NCBI RefSeq assembly: GCF_002234675.1
Contig: NC_019872.2
Location: 7,214,449-7,278,448 of the forward strand
Direction of reading: 5' to 3'
Source of the DNA: Oryzias latipes
Lineage: Eukaryota; Chordata; Actinopteri; Beloniformes; Adrianichthyidae
Length of the DNA stretch: 64,000 nucleotides
This document shows positions 12,238-24,334 of the stretch, piece by piece. Each line of letters begins with the position of its first letter. Positions within the stretch are counted from its first letter, which is position 1. Under the pieces are notes generated by a model. It ran no database searches, had not been told where the DNA came from, and saw only the letters and a program-made list of their open reading frames with translations. Both the position numbers and the translations under genes were made by a program.

Positions 12238-14159
12238 ACTTTACATACCTTTTATCATAGAGTGCATGGTTTGTTAATTTTGCTTTACCTTTTTGAGAAA
12301 TTATCTCTAATGGAATAATGCGATGATTGACTGCAGCTGTTTGAGCTGTAATGACTGATGGGCAGACACCGGAGGGTAAATTTCAATCAGTGAAGTCATT
12401 TATTTTCACATTGTTATGCGCCCACCTTTAACAGAGGAGTCAGAAATTTCAGGGTTTAATTCTTCAACTTTGTAACACAACGCTCACTTCTACTTACGAC
12501 AAAGTAGTTGGAAACTTCTGCATTAGTGCATATTGGAGTGATTGCTTTTGGGAATCTCAGCTTTCAGAATTTGAACTAACTTAAAATTAATTATGGTACT
12601 TTTACTTTTGTGCTTAATAAATATGAATGTGAATGAGGCAGCATCAACCCACAGTGCGTTTGTAAAAGCATCAATCATTTGAAGAACCAATACACAAATT
12701 CATGCATGAATCTTTATTATTTTATTTGAGTTTAAGGTTGTGTAAGTGTTGGTGTAAACAGTAAAGTGCAAATGTATCATTTAAGCCCATGACGCTGAGA
12801 CAGGCAAAAATGTTTGACAGAAATTCACAACCGATTTGAAGAAAATTATCTAAGGATTTTTTTTAAAAAATGGATCAGCTTTGTTATGTGTAAAGACTGA
12901 CCTTTAAAGACCAAGAAATGATTCCACAAAAATGTTTGAAATGAGCACAACTTCTTTAAAAGACAGCACTTAAAGTAGATGCACACCCTCTTAAGAGACC
13001 TTAACTAGGGAAAATCATAGCCTGTTAAAAGAAATAAAATGGTTTCAAATTTGTTTATTCACCTTTGTCTTCGTTTACTTACTTTCCTTTAAAGCTCACT
13101 GTACCTGACATGCAAGTATTTTGTCTTAAATATTTTGCATTTGGTAAAACGAGGAGAAAAACCCTTGTGACCCATGTCTGACTGACAGCATGTCATTCCA
13201 GCACAAGCGTACGTTCCACTGCCAAGTGAATTAGTTCAGCTTGTTTGGGGATGTTTGCAGAAAACCCGGCATGTGTGGTTTTTGTCAGATTTCTGTCTGC
13301 CTCAGCTTTTGTTTGCAGATTTAAAACACTTTTTTCCACTCACTTTATTTTTTTGATCCTGTTCATATTTTTTTTACAACACATTCCATTCAAAATTAGT
13401 ACATTGCACAAAAATATTTATCAAAAGCATGCTTAAATAAATGAAATAAATTAGGTAACTTTATTAGAAGTCTTCTAAAACTCTGGTTATCGCTCAACAA
13501 AAGCAGAAATTATATTGGCGCATTTGGGAGGAGCACAGCTCAACCATCATCTCCTGGCTGAAGCTCAAACTATTTATAAACCGGTCATGCTTCTCCTATT
13601 TCTATTTCTCAATGACTACATTTTTCCTTTTTTTGATCTCAGCCTCCTCATCTTTAAGTCTTTTTGCCGATAAAAAGGATTTTAAAGGCATCAGTTACAC
13701 TGATAGAGCACATCATTTTCATATGCTTCTCTTCGGTGAATAGACAAAGGAGATAAGAACAGGGCAGCTGTCAGAGTGGATACAATGAACCTCAAAATGT
13801 TGTATAATTTTAATTAAAAAGATAAGGTAGGTCCATTTTTTATCTGGAAGGAAGGTGCAGATGCAAAATTATGGGAAAACAAAAAAGGTGATTATGTGTC
13901 TGTGCTATCTGGAGCCACGTTCACTGCACACAGTAATTGTATTTCACAATTTTGAGTGTGCCGCACTGTAGCAATCCCCATTACCAAAGATGGCTTACGT
14001 GTCCTAACGGTGCTTTGAGGCATCCCACCAAGAGCATTTTGGATTAGAGCAATATTGCTCCTGAGACACTTCTGACAACCCAACTGGTCACACACACTCG
14101 CTCGCAGTTACACACTCAATCACTCCCCCTGCCAGACATGGCTTTCACGCCAAATAGCG
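12238..14159. other. spacer and 3' flank of grxcr2
   Basis: No further exon was recognised. The grxcr2 3' UTR should lie here. Candidate minus-strand polyadenylation hexamers are ATTAAA (forward 13809-13814) and AATAAA (forward 13460-13465). Neither is proven. Confidence 0.4.
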
Positions 14160-14333
14160 CTATTTACTGGAGCAAGACTGGCACTTCTCCAGACCATGGG
14201 GGTAGCAGGCTTGGCATCGCAGATCACTGATGGACTCATTGAAGCGATTCGCCAGCATGGACAGCTTGCTGCCATGACATAAGGAGCAGGGAGCGCAGCC
14301 TGAACCGCCACAATGCTGGCAGCTGTCAGCCTC
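14160..14333 (-). CDS. grxcr2: grxcr2 terminal coding exon 5
   Basis: 174 nt: acceptor GACTGCAG, stop TAG at 14160-14162. Encodes residues 192-248 with the cysteine-rich zinc-binding-like module: CQHCGGSG, CSLCHGSK, RCQAC and CQSC. Nine cysteines lie within 57 residues. Confidence 0.96.
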   Translation of the reverse strand, partial: EADSCQHCGGSGCAPCSLCHGSKLSMLANRFNESISDLRCQACYPHGLEKCQSCSSK

Positions 14334-17300
14334 CTGCAGTCAGAGGAAACACAAGGAACGATGAGGTGGAAGACAGGTACTGTGATGCTAGAACAGGGGC
14401 AACACAGTTTGAATGAAGAGACCCACTGAGAATGAGGAGTTAAAGGGATAATGTTACGTCATAGATACCAGGAATGTTCAGTTCTGACAGGTGGATTAAG
14501 GTTTCTATCCTGCAGTATTTAAAAAAAAAAACAAAAAAAAAACACAAAACAAAAAACACCTCAACATTTGGAGCTGCCAAAAAGTTGGCAAAGACATTCA
14601 AGTTAAAACTCTGGAAAACACTCTCACTTTGAGCTTATAGTGATTACTAAAGAACATTGTTTTCCACATTCTGAATATCAAAAAATATATTTAAAAAAAA
14701 GTTTAATCAGAGATTTAATGTTATAATAAGCAAAAATGCACCCACATTTTCTTTCCCTTTTGTTAGAATTTGAAGGTGTTTTCTGATCTCCAAAGACAGG
14801 CAGCATAACCCAAAAAAAACATATAAATAAAGACAAACACATTTAAAACAATGCCTTTTAAAATATTACTATTACTGTACCATTTTATTTCCTTATATTT
14901 TCTTTACTAAATTGATATTGGTGTATATTCAACTGACAGCAGGAGGGGGGGGGGGGGGGGGGACTGGGTTTTGAATTTGTTTGTATTGTGTTTTAAAACT
15001 GAAAACTTCACAAATATTTAAAACACTAAAATTGCATTTTTGCACCAAAGCAGTCAAAGACCCAGTCCAATTAAAATGTTGTTTTTAACATGTTCTTGTG
15101 GCATTTTTCTCAGTTAAAGATAAGTCTTTTATTGTTAAAAGCTAAAAAATGGATAAAGAACCTAAAGTACAAAAAAAAAAACTTTAACTTTACTAAGAAC
15201 TCTGCAGAATGAGAAGAAAATAACAAGAGATGAGAAGAGACTGAAGGGACTTGGTGTCTGTTGGAAAAATAACCAGCTCAGGAGCAAAGGGAGGGAATAA
15301 TACTGAAACGAGCCTTCTCGCTGGATTACAATTGGCTGGGGGTGCTGGAAGGGCAGAAAAAAATGGGGAGTCATCGGTATCTGTTCACAGTTGGCAGATA
15401 ACACCAGAACAAAGGGTTACTGACTGTAGCAAAACAAGAAAAGAATGGAGTCCAAAGAATGTGCAAGTTCCAAGGAGCAACTCAGGGGGATGAGATCTAC
15501 AACTGATCTTGTTGCTATGCTTCACAAAACAAACTAGGTGAATAAATTATTATCAAAAGGCAAAAAGTAGGAGATGGTGAATGACATGGCACAACAGTAT
15601 ATTTCCTAAATGGGGTGCATAAAACCTGACCACACCAAGAGAATCATTTGGGCATGGATCATTACCTCAGTCTCTATGTCACCGATCTTTCTCTCCTCCT
15701 TCTCCACCACCTCCTGTGAGGGAAGAGCTTTGGTCTTCCTCTTGCTGGCTCTTTCCCTGGCCTTTGGGTATCCCTCCAAGTCCACCGAAGGCAACTGACG
15801 CAACATTTCAGGCCTCTTTGGTGGAGCTCTTATGATGCGCAGATTGCTGGTGTAGATGATAATCTTGCCAAAATCCAACACAGAGGCCTATCAGAGATCA
15901 ACATGTTAGTTCATCTGTATGCATTTAGATCCCCGTGATGATGTATGATATTTCTCTCAATAAACACTGCGAAGAGAACACACCCACATAATACTGCAGG
16001 ATTTATGGGTGTGGGTGACCAGAGGACTTCAATTTGAATGCAACAAAAGCATCAAAGCTCTCTTTTTTGGGATTTTTGGAAGTTACAATTTGAAGATTTA
16101 ATATTTTTTGGGGGGGATTTTGTGTCCAAAATCCTTTAATCTTTATAATGAGCCAGCTTTTTTGTATAACTGAAAAAAAAAAGAATATTTGTCAATTTTG
16201 ACTGTTAATGTCTTCCTTTTTCTTTGTATTTTTTCAATCAAGTATTCCCTAAATTAAGGACCTAAGATGAAATCAAAGATGAAGATGACATGACATTTTT
16301 CTGATGACAGAAGCCATATTTAAAGAAAAGTGAACTTAAAACTGCATTTCTGAGTATTCCTTTGTGGAAATCGCTGTGAATCAGGAGCAGACGAAAATCT
16401 GCCACTTGAAGAAAAAAGTGTATTTGTGAGAAGAAAATACAAAAGGCGGGACACAGGCATTTTTTTTATTTGGGGATAAAAACTGTATAATCATGATTAA
16501 AAAAAGACCACTGGGAATGCTTTTAAAATAGTGCAAAAGATGATCAGAGTGAAAGTTTAAATGATACTGACCTTGTTTATTTTCTTATTTACACATGTCT
16601 CTATGCAAAAGTTAAATACCTCAATTGTAAAAGATGTAATTTTCCTCTGATATTGCATTGGCTCAATACAAAACTGATTTTTATTGTTTTTTTGGTCAAA
16701 CTAATCCAGTAACAAGAAGAAAGCTTTGACATCATGTAGCCATGCAACCACTGTGACATCCTTTCAATTATCCACTGACCATGAAGCAACTCCACATAGT
16801 TGTCTTCAATTGATAAATATGATAAATACTGACTTGGTCAGCGGGGCTAAGCGTCCTTGTTTAGAGGATAAAAGAATAAAAATCAACATGAGGCCAACAG
16901 ACGAGGCGCTGAGCGGAACCTCCCTCAAGCCTGCTGCTTTAATGAATCTACTGCCACAGCTGCTCACTAACACCGTCATTTCACTGTCAGATTAAAAATA
17001 TGCTATTATCGATGGTGCTCCACAATTTTTAAAGCATGGAATGCAGTTGACAATTATTTGTGTTCATGTGCAAAGATGGCCTATTATGCTTATGAAACAT
17101 GCAGCTGAGTTTTAACATGACATAACAATGGATGAGCTTTTAATTTTTCAGTGTTTAGAATAGAACACTGAATAGAATAGAATTGTAAAAAAGTAATTTT
17201 TGACAAACATTCTTTATTGCAAAATATTTATATCCTTTTTTTTGTTTTAGTGTTAATAAAATAACTGTACTTTTGAAAAATTCAAAGAAATTATATATCT

Positions 17301-20300
17301 GACCTCAAATCAGTAGCCAAAATAGCACCTTTATTTTTTTTTTTTCAAAATACAAAAACTAAAGGACTCACCTTGTTGTCTTCTTGTGATTCATCTCTTC
17401 TATCAGAAGCAGGCTTGTAGCCTCCTATTCCTCTGTAAACATTTATTCTTTGGGCAATAAGTCCTGCCGCAGGATAAACACCTGAGTTTAGAAGAGAAAT
17501 CAGTTTTTAGTTTCCAGTGAGATGTTGAATGAAATTTGTTCCTAACATAATGCTGAGCAGTGACAGGCCTGTAATACCTGAATGAGCTCATTTTAGTCAG
17601 CAGTTTCTGATCATTCTCTGGCCCAAGCTAATGGAAGGTTTCAGAGGTGGCTTATTTATTTTAGGTTTCCTAAAAAAGAAATCAGAAGAGCATAAGATGC
17701 CTACTGACGTCATGCGTATTTATCATAAATAGGGGCGAAAAGGAAATTAGGAGTTTTTTTAGCCTTTAAGACCATCTTATTCAATATGGCACACATTTTT
17801 GTCTCGGGTAGACTCAAAATAAATAGTGTCTGGAAGAATAATATCCTTCTACTTTCACGTGTTTTTAAAGTTACACTCCAATCATATTTTCATCTGTTGT
17901 AAAAGCGTTCCCAGTAGTTCTTTATCTATGATTATGCTGTTTTTAGCCATCAGAGTTGTGGGCAGGATTGACGGAGTAAGCCTTCGCGTAAATCCCAGAG
18001 CCCTACACTCTCTCCCAGTTAACGTCCCATTGCAACCCCATAGAGGAAAAGTTTGTCTTTAATTTAACTTTTCCATCATGTTACATACTGTTATTGCCTC
18101 CATCGTGCTTTGACAGTTTTAATTTGCTCTTTACTGCTAAAATATAAATAAAAGCAATCAAATGTTTTAGTCATTAAGACTACCCTAAATTCCTGAATCT
18201 GCTGCAAGTACAACCTTCTGGCAAGGACCATATTATGCTCATAGTACTTTTTCTCAGATTTCTTTTGCTTTAAAATGCAAAAGAAATGCATCAAAAGAAA
18301 CATTTCTTGACCAAAGGTTTGTTCTCAGTGGATAACTTCAAAATGCATATTATCTAACTCACATTTTGTTCTACCGGGTAAAACCAATTACAAACACTTT
18401 TCCAGTTGAAGATAAAGATTGGTATGGATAGAAAGATAGAATTTTTAAAAATCTCAGTTTTAAGGAACTATTTTTGTACTGGTTTAGCCATTTTATATCT
18501 AAAATGGACACACACAAAAACACAAAAAGAACATTTCTTTTATAGATGTATGCAATTTGTTGTCTACTCAAATCTCTTTCCACTGAAATTTCCCTTTACA
18601 TGTTTGGTGTTTCAAGTGTCAGGAACTACTTTTATTGTTGGGCCCCATATGACAGCATCTACATTTGACACTCATCAGATTGGTGAGCATTCTGCAGCTG
18701 CGTACCTCTTAAAGTTTGGATGTCATGCTCATTTGTCATGCTTTAGGCAAACACCACAGCATAAGCTCTCAGCAAAATGTTTAGACAAAATGTTGGCATT
18801 TTTATGTCAAATGTATATCAGGAATGCAGTTTTTTTTACATGAACTGCAGTGTAAGCTATGCTTTTGAAGATTTAGTTACTTAGTTTTTTCTTATTGCAC
18901 AAAAATGTTAAATGTCTGGTAAACGTGGAATCACATAAGTATGCATTACACCAAAGGTCATGCATTTTTTGGTTTTAAAAAGACAGAGCAAAAAATAATT
19001 AGAATATCAGATTGGGCAAAAGTGTGAATATGCAGCATTTCATTTGTCATAGGTGTGCAAGTTTCCTTTTGTCTGTACAGTTGTAACCCTTCAAGCGCTT
19101 TGAAGATAATTCTGTTCTTTTAGGAAATAAACAAACTATTTGTTTCCACTTTAATCAGACCAACAACTGTAAAACAGTGATACCACATTTACATCATCCT
19201 ATATCCCATTGTGTAATTTGTTTTTTAAAACCCAAAAATTTGACTTTTCAATAAGTTTTTTTTAAAAGACTCACTCTGTTTATTTCTTGAGCTATTGTAA
19301 AAGCTTTCCCAGTGCTCTTTGTTTATAATTATGCCATTTTTAGCCTAAATCTAACTACCTGTACCGTTTACATGGTTTCTGCAGAGCAACAGGAGTTCAA
19401 TCAGAAATTGTTACTGAGAGCTCAAAGCAGGGAATTTTTAGCCTACCCAGCGTGTTTTCCAAATCACAATCCAATCTTTTTCAAACATTAATCAATAATC
19501 AAAAAAACGTTTCTGCTCTTAGTTCATAAGGATTTGAATAAAGAAATAGTCAAAAATGCACTTTTGAGCTTAATTTTCTTGGCATCTGTCATCCATCATC
19601 AAAAAAATGCCACAAGAACATGTTAAAAACACAATTTTCATCGGAGTGATTCCTGAAAAGTTCTATTTCAGTATCACTATCAACGTCCCAAAATCTAAAG
19701 TAACAAAATTTGAATGTAGAATGCTTTACTTAACTAATCAAAATCCTATTTAAAACCTGGAACATGTCTTGAACATGCATGTTACTCAAACCCATGAACA
19801 AACCTTGTTTCTCCATGTTAGGCTCTTCAAATCCACAAAGCTGCTCCAACTCAAGATGACTGGGAGGAATTTTATGGTGGAGGAAGCTGTGTGGGTATTG
19901 CTCCTCTGGACTGTCCAGCTCCTGACCGTCCTCATACACGTGCTTCAACACCCGGCCGCTGTAGGAAGATGCCAGCTTGAACCTCACCTGCAGCAGTGAG
20001 TGGGAAGTGTTATGTTTTCCTGCCTCTGCTTGGTAAATTTTTTATATTAAGGATGTATCAGCAGTGACAGTGCATCCCTTTGTAATGTGGAGCTGGAGAA
20101 TTTTAAATAGAGCGAGGACTGTGAGTTATAAAAAGAGCTGCTTTATCTGACTAAAGAGGCTCCTGCAGACTTTTGTTTGATCTCAACACAAGTTTACTTC
20201 CTGCCTGCTTCTCTCTTTGCAGTTCCAAAGCATAAGACACAAATAAAAACAACAATCGGCTTTTGCTTTTAAGGAGACACTTTTCTATCATTTTTGGTGA

Positions 20301-20438
20301 TTTTAAATCTTGTTTATCGGTAATTTAGAAAATTTTTCTATTTTGCCCTTTAGAAAAAATATAGCACTTTTAATTCCTTACCTTTCTGGGCTTGGTGGCT
20401 TCATAGTGCTGGTTCAGTTTTCTATGAGGTTCCTCCAT
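14160..20438 (-). CDS. grxcr2: glutaredoxin domain-containing cysteine-rich protein 2
   Basis: A complete gene rebuilt from five coding exons: 20382-20438, 19804-19987, 17372-17481, 15666-15887 and 14160-14333. They sum to 747 nt, or 248 aa, which is the length I recall for human GRXCR2. All junctions are GT-AG and keep frame. The N-terminus has PRK joined to VRFKLASSYSGRVLK and then YPHSFL. The middle has LDFGKIIIYTSNLRIIR, the remnant of a glutaredoxin fold without a catalytic CxxC. The C-terminus is a DnaJ-like cysteine array with CxxC pairs at C196/C199, C207/C210, C231/C234 and C242/C245, containing SMLANRF. In mammals the protein sits at the base of inner-ear stereocilia, works with taperin, and is needed for hair-bundle shape and hearing. 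Family identity is secure from these motifs; the role in this fish is inferred from orthology. The introns hold several interspersed repeats. Confidence 0.96.
14945..14962 (+). repeat. 18-base G homopolymer
   Basis: An uninterrupted run of 18 G in a grxcr2 intron. Long mononucleotide G runs are rare and can form quadruplex-like structures. The exact length may be affected by sequencing error. Confidence 0.9.
15053..15130 (+). repeat. AAAGACCCACTCC family, copy A2 (end fragment)
   Basis: TCAAAGACCCAGTCCAATT followed by TTTTTAACATGTTCTTGTGG and CATTTTTCTCAG, matching the terminal 75 bp of the family, within a grxcr2 intron. Confidence 0.65.
15666..15887 (-). CDS. grxcr2: grxcr2 coding exon 4
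   Basis: 222 nt, phase 0 on both sides; acceptor CTCTGATAG, donor GAG|GTAATG. Encodes residues 118-191: the degenerate glutaredoxin core (LDFGKIIIYTSNLRIIR) and a lysine/glutamate-rich linker that is variable in the family. Confidence 0.95.
16285..16470 (+). repeat. AAAGACCCACTCC family, copy A3 (internal fragment)
   Basis: Shares CATTTTTCTGATGA, CTGCATTTCTGAGTATTCC and GAATCAGGAGCAGACGAAAA with the other copies. The terminus is missing. Lies in intron 3 of grxcr2. Confidence 0.6.
17372..17481 (-). CDS. grxcr2: grxcr2 coding exon 3
   Basis: 110 nt: acceptor AAACTCAG, donor AAG|GTGAGT. The first two bases complete a glycine codon. It encodes residues 82-117, including LIAQRINVYRGIGGYKP, which aligns by eye with the mammalian LTAQRISVFREG region. 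Confidence 0.92.
17868..18055 (+). repeat. AAAGACCCACTCC family, copy A4 (other end)
   Basis: TTACACTCCAATCATATTTT, then TTGTAAAAGCGTTCCCAGTA and ATTATGCTGTTTTTAGCC, matching the opposite end of the family as seen at 19262 and 29048. Lies in intron 2 of grxcr2. Confidence 0.6.
19262..19655. repeat. AAAGACCCACTCC family, copy A5 (both ends present)
   Basis: Starts TTAAAAGACTCACTCTG and ends CATCGGAGTGATTCCT, the two termini being inverted relative to each other. The interior has CCAGTGCTCTTTGTTTATAA and, near the end, GCCACAAGAACATGTTAAAA. At about 394 bp it is an internally deleted copy relative to 29048-29671. Confidence 0.65.
19804..19987 (-). CDS. grxcr2: grxcr2 coding exon 2
   Basis: 184 nt: acceptor CTGCTGCAG, then 61 codons and one base. 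Encodes residues 20-80 with VRFKLASSYSGRVLKHVYED and EEQYPHSFL, strongly GRXCR2-specific. The donor GTTTGT is weaker than the others. Confidence 0.95.
20382..20438 (-). CDS. grxcr2: grxcr2 coding exon 1
   Basis: Nineteen codons, from ATG at 20438 (context ctaacATGG) to donor AAG|GTAAGG. It encodes an N-terminus close in sense to mammalian GRXCR2 (start MEEP, then KLN, ending KPRK). It was chosen because it splices in phase 0 onto GTG AGG TTC of the next exon, which has no in-frame start upstream. Confidence 0.93.
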
Positions 20439-20620
20439 GTTAGCCGAATAAAGAGGCGATGCACGAAAAACCATCAGACCTTAAACGTAGCTCTCCCCCT
20501 CAGAGGGAAATGACATCATCTTAAACAGACATCCTTTCTCCAGGAAGGAAAAGGACGTTGGGTTGGATTACAGATTGGACTGATATGCAATGCAACTGAG
20601 AGTCCAAATGAAAAGCTGCC
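20439..20620 (-). promoter_or_regulatory. presumed grxcr2 5' flank
   Basis: The region just upstream of the grxcr2 ATG lacks an obvious TATA box. On the minus strand it contains a CRE/AP-1-like TGATGTCATT (forward AATGACATCA, near 20509-20518). Promoter status is inferred from position only. Confidence 0.3.
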
Positions 20621-23600
20621 TGGAATGGGCGGAAGTCAAAAACAGGGAGTAAAAACACAATTTTTTTTTTCTGTGTGTCCTGCTCCAGAGGTCTAGTATA
20701 CCTGCTGTTTTAAGGAACCCACTTCTCTAGCTTACCCTGCTCAATTATTAACAACAAGATCATGTGTACAAAAGGGTGGCAGAGAAACCAGAGGCTCTGT
20801 CATCAAATAATTATGATCACCAAAATAGATGGTATTTGGAGGCAGTGAGCAGTTCCGAGCGGTTGTGAGTATTAGGGTGAGAAATAGAAAGTGAGGCTGA
20901 GTGTGCGCATGTGTGTTTGTGTGTCTTGACAAATCAATGTGTAGGAGTTGTTAGTTGTTGGACTGTTTGTCCTTGGACTGCAGCCGAGTGCATCCACACT
21001 AAAAAGGTAGACTTGATGCGTGTTCCTGCATACAGAGAAACACTTACTCCTACCAAAACAAAGCTATGATTATAGTCAAATGAACCTCTTCTGAGAGGAA
21101 CACTTCAGTCTCTTTGAAGAGCTTCTTAATGAGTATGTGTAATTCTTAAGTGAGCAGTCAAATGTCTGTGTCAAACATACATCCAGTCCAAAACGATGGT
21201 GATTTAACCATGTCTACCAAGAAAGGGTAGCTTGCTGTCGTTTATTTTTCATTTTTTTGTAGTCTAGAAAGTCTGAACATTTGTAATTTCTTATTCATGC
21301 AAACCATAGTTCCTCTTGCCATTCTAAAGCGCGTTCAGCTCATTTTTCTCATTCATCTTCGTTGTGCCAAAGTCAATCCTGCCTCCACAGCTACAGTCAG
21401 AGAGAGAGCACTCACTAATGAGGGACAATACCACACTATTATGATCCGATCTTATACAGATTACTTTTTGCATAAAATATTGGAAAACAACAATAATACT
21501 GATTATTTTTTATTGGTGAATGTATTTCTTATTCAATATTCAAGACTGGTTTATTGTAATTTCACACAGTATTTTGTAAAGAAATACACAGGTGAGACAA
21601 GATGTTGTTTCTCACTAGTCTGACAGTGCAAAGAAGCAAGCAATAAAATAGCAATCAACTAGAACAAAAAAAATAGCAAGAGAATAATTATATGATATAT
21701 TTGTTTTATTTGTTATTCGGAAAACAAATGCGAGAAGTTTAATGTACACTGTTGAAAATACAAAACCATTCTTTCTAAAGTCACTTACCCATGTCCTGTG
21801 GTGTTGTTGCTAATGGTTACACGCACAAATCGCAGCTCCCCTGGTCACGTGACCGGTGGAGCAGTTCAAAACACAGTGGGCTAGGAAGTGGTTCGGCACA
21901 AAACTCGCCTAATTAAAAAATGTCATTCATCAATAATTAATACTTTAACAGAGAAGTCTACATCAAAATTGGCGGGTATTTATTTTTTGATATGTTGGTA
22001 TCAATACTCCCATCACTAGCATTCATAGTTTGGTTTTAAATGGATCTTCAAACTGGTCATCCGATAACAGGATAGTCCAAAAGTTGGGGACATTTCATAG
22101 AAATATACAGAAAAAGAACATTTTGAATTCAATTGATCTGATTTGTGCAAAAAATTCAACATCTACTTTGTGAACATCGTTGAAGCCCTTGCTGAGAAAG
22201 TTCATACGTCACAACAGTTCTGTTAAACTCAGAAAAACATTTTGCTTTCATCTAAATGTTCTTATCATTTAAAATAAAAGTTGAAAACAAAAACGACATA
22301 TCAGAAACAGTTTTTAATATAAACTCCCAAAACAGAAGTGTTTACCAGATGGAATTTTCCTACACAGCTTGCTAGTAGATCAGACCTGCGTTTTACTCTG
22401 GTTGGGCAGGGTGAAGCCTTTTGAAGTTCCAGAACACAGGCACTAAAAACGACTGTTTTCCCAGAGGAGATGTGTTGCAGAAGAGGATCGCAGACCGGCC
22501 TTGCTTTTATATGCAAGGATGTGTACCACGTAACGTAAGCACCTGGAAGTTCCTTCATTTCTATGGAAAGGACTATTTTCTGCAACAAATGTGTGTTTCT
22601 TGTTTTACAATTTAAAACAAGAAACAAACTATTTTTCTATGAGATTATAGAAAAATAGTGGTAAAGTAGTTAATTTTCTGAACGCATTCACAGTCAAACT
22701 GTATGTAAGAGCTGGAAATGTTTAAGATCAGATTCTAACATTTAAAAGCTTTTATTGTTTGTCTGTTTAAGTAAATGCTAACACCTTTGCTTTTAAAATG
22801 TTAATCATTTAAGCCTAACTCTGATTTCCTTGTGAAAAGGAAATCACAACCTGGGTGAGGAAAGCTTGGTTTCGCACAGTTTCCTAAACTTTAATGCATT
22901 TGCTCAAGGACAGCTGTAACCCCCCACAACCCTTATAAAAGCAGGTACAGCATATGTATGTTTAAACAGTGTTAAACTAAAAAAAAGGAAAGCAAAGACT
23001 AAATTAAAACTGTAACAAAATTAGCCACAAGGATATTCTCTTAAGGGTACTTGTTCATTATTTTAGTTAAGAATTACCCAAAAGGATGGATATTTAATTA
23101 CACTTTAAATAACTAAAAATGTCAAATAGAGCTTATAAAACATATCATTAAGATAATCTTAAAATTCAAACAAACATAGCAAATAATTAATAACAGTCAT
23201 TAATGTTTTACATAATGCAAATGTGTTTTTGAAGTTAATTTTGTTAACAATTTCAATGGAGATAAATGTTGATTTTATTTGTAAAAACCAGGGCTTAGCC
23301 CTATCATAGATTGTGTTCTAACAAGAAGTGACTTGTGTATTTATTAAAATGGAGCTTGAAGTTCTGTTTACCTTTTTTTCTAGCTCTTTTAATCCATGCT
23401 GTGAGATATTTTCTCTTAAATTGAGATCTGTTTTGCCCCAAACATAAAAAAAAGGATTTTACTGCTAAACTGTCCATTTGAACATTGTATTAGATAACAC
23501 ACCAGTGGATAACAGTGGACTTCCCTATCAATCATCTCAACACACAATGATTGACATTTTCAGGTTCCATTAAATGGCCTGCATGACTCTTGAGTTGGCT

Positions 23601-24316
23601 CAGTGCTGACATCATCCCTTTTTAGCATTAAAAAGCTGTTTATAATGGAAGAAGCAGATCATATGTACATTTTCTGTACATTTTTGTGTTGTAAATACTC
23701 CTGCAAATTACTGCAATTCATGTTAGAGTTTATCTTACAATTATTGATACAAATGAGTGTTATTAAATCGCGTCTCAGCAAATAGTTTAAAAAGTGTTTG
23801 TAGGAGAGTGAGAGGACTGTGAGCCGGCCCCTCCAAAGGTTGGCTTTATCAGATTGTGGAACAAGCATGTATGGTTACTCAAGCGAGAAATTGTTTTGGG
23901 TTCATAGCAATGAATTAACTATTTCATATGCCAGAGGTTCTGCTGCTTTCAATTAGCAGTCAATGTACACTGGTTATCCCAATTATATACTCTTAACTTG
24001 ATATTGGACATGAGCTCCATCGCTTGACGGCAGAAGACTCTTACGGATCTTGATGTAATCTCTATAAAATCTGTGATGAGTCCAAAATGTTCCCTCCATT
24101 GATGAAAATGATTTTGTATGATAGTGCACATCATTGAACTCCAAATTCAAGCCCAAATATCTGATCTTGTAAATTCAATTTAAACCACTAATAATCATGA
24201 ACAAAAGATGGATGTGATTGCTTTTAACGCACTTGTAATCTTGCATTGTTTGAGATAATTGTCAAAGACATGAGGACAGAAGATGAAGACGGATTCCTTC
24301 AGCTTTTTGGCTCAGT
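20621..24316. other. intergenic, no supported gene
   Basis: No exon of sh3rf2 or any other gene was recognised on either strand. Short open frames lack family motifs. Confidence 0.5.
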
Positions 24317-24334
24317 TGTCATGACGCTCTAGCG

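Noticed and set aside
14120..14311. 63-codon minus-strand frame beginning MAVQAALPAPYV
   Set aside because: It overlaps the grxcr2 last exon in the wrong frame.
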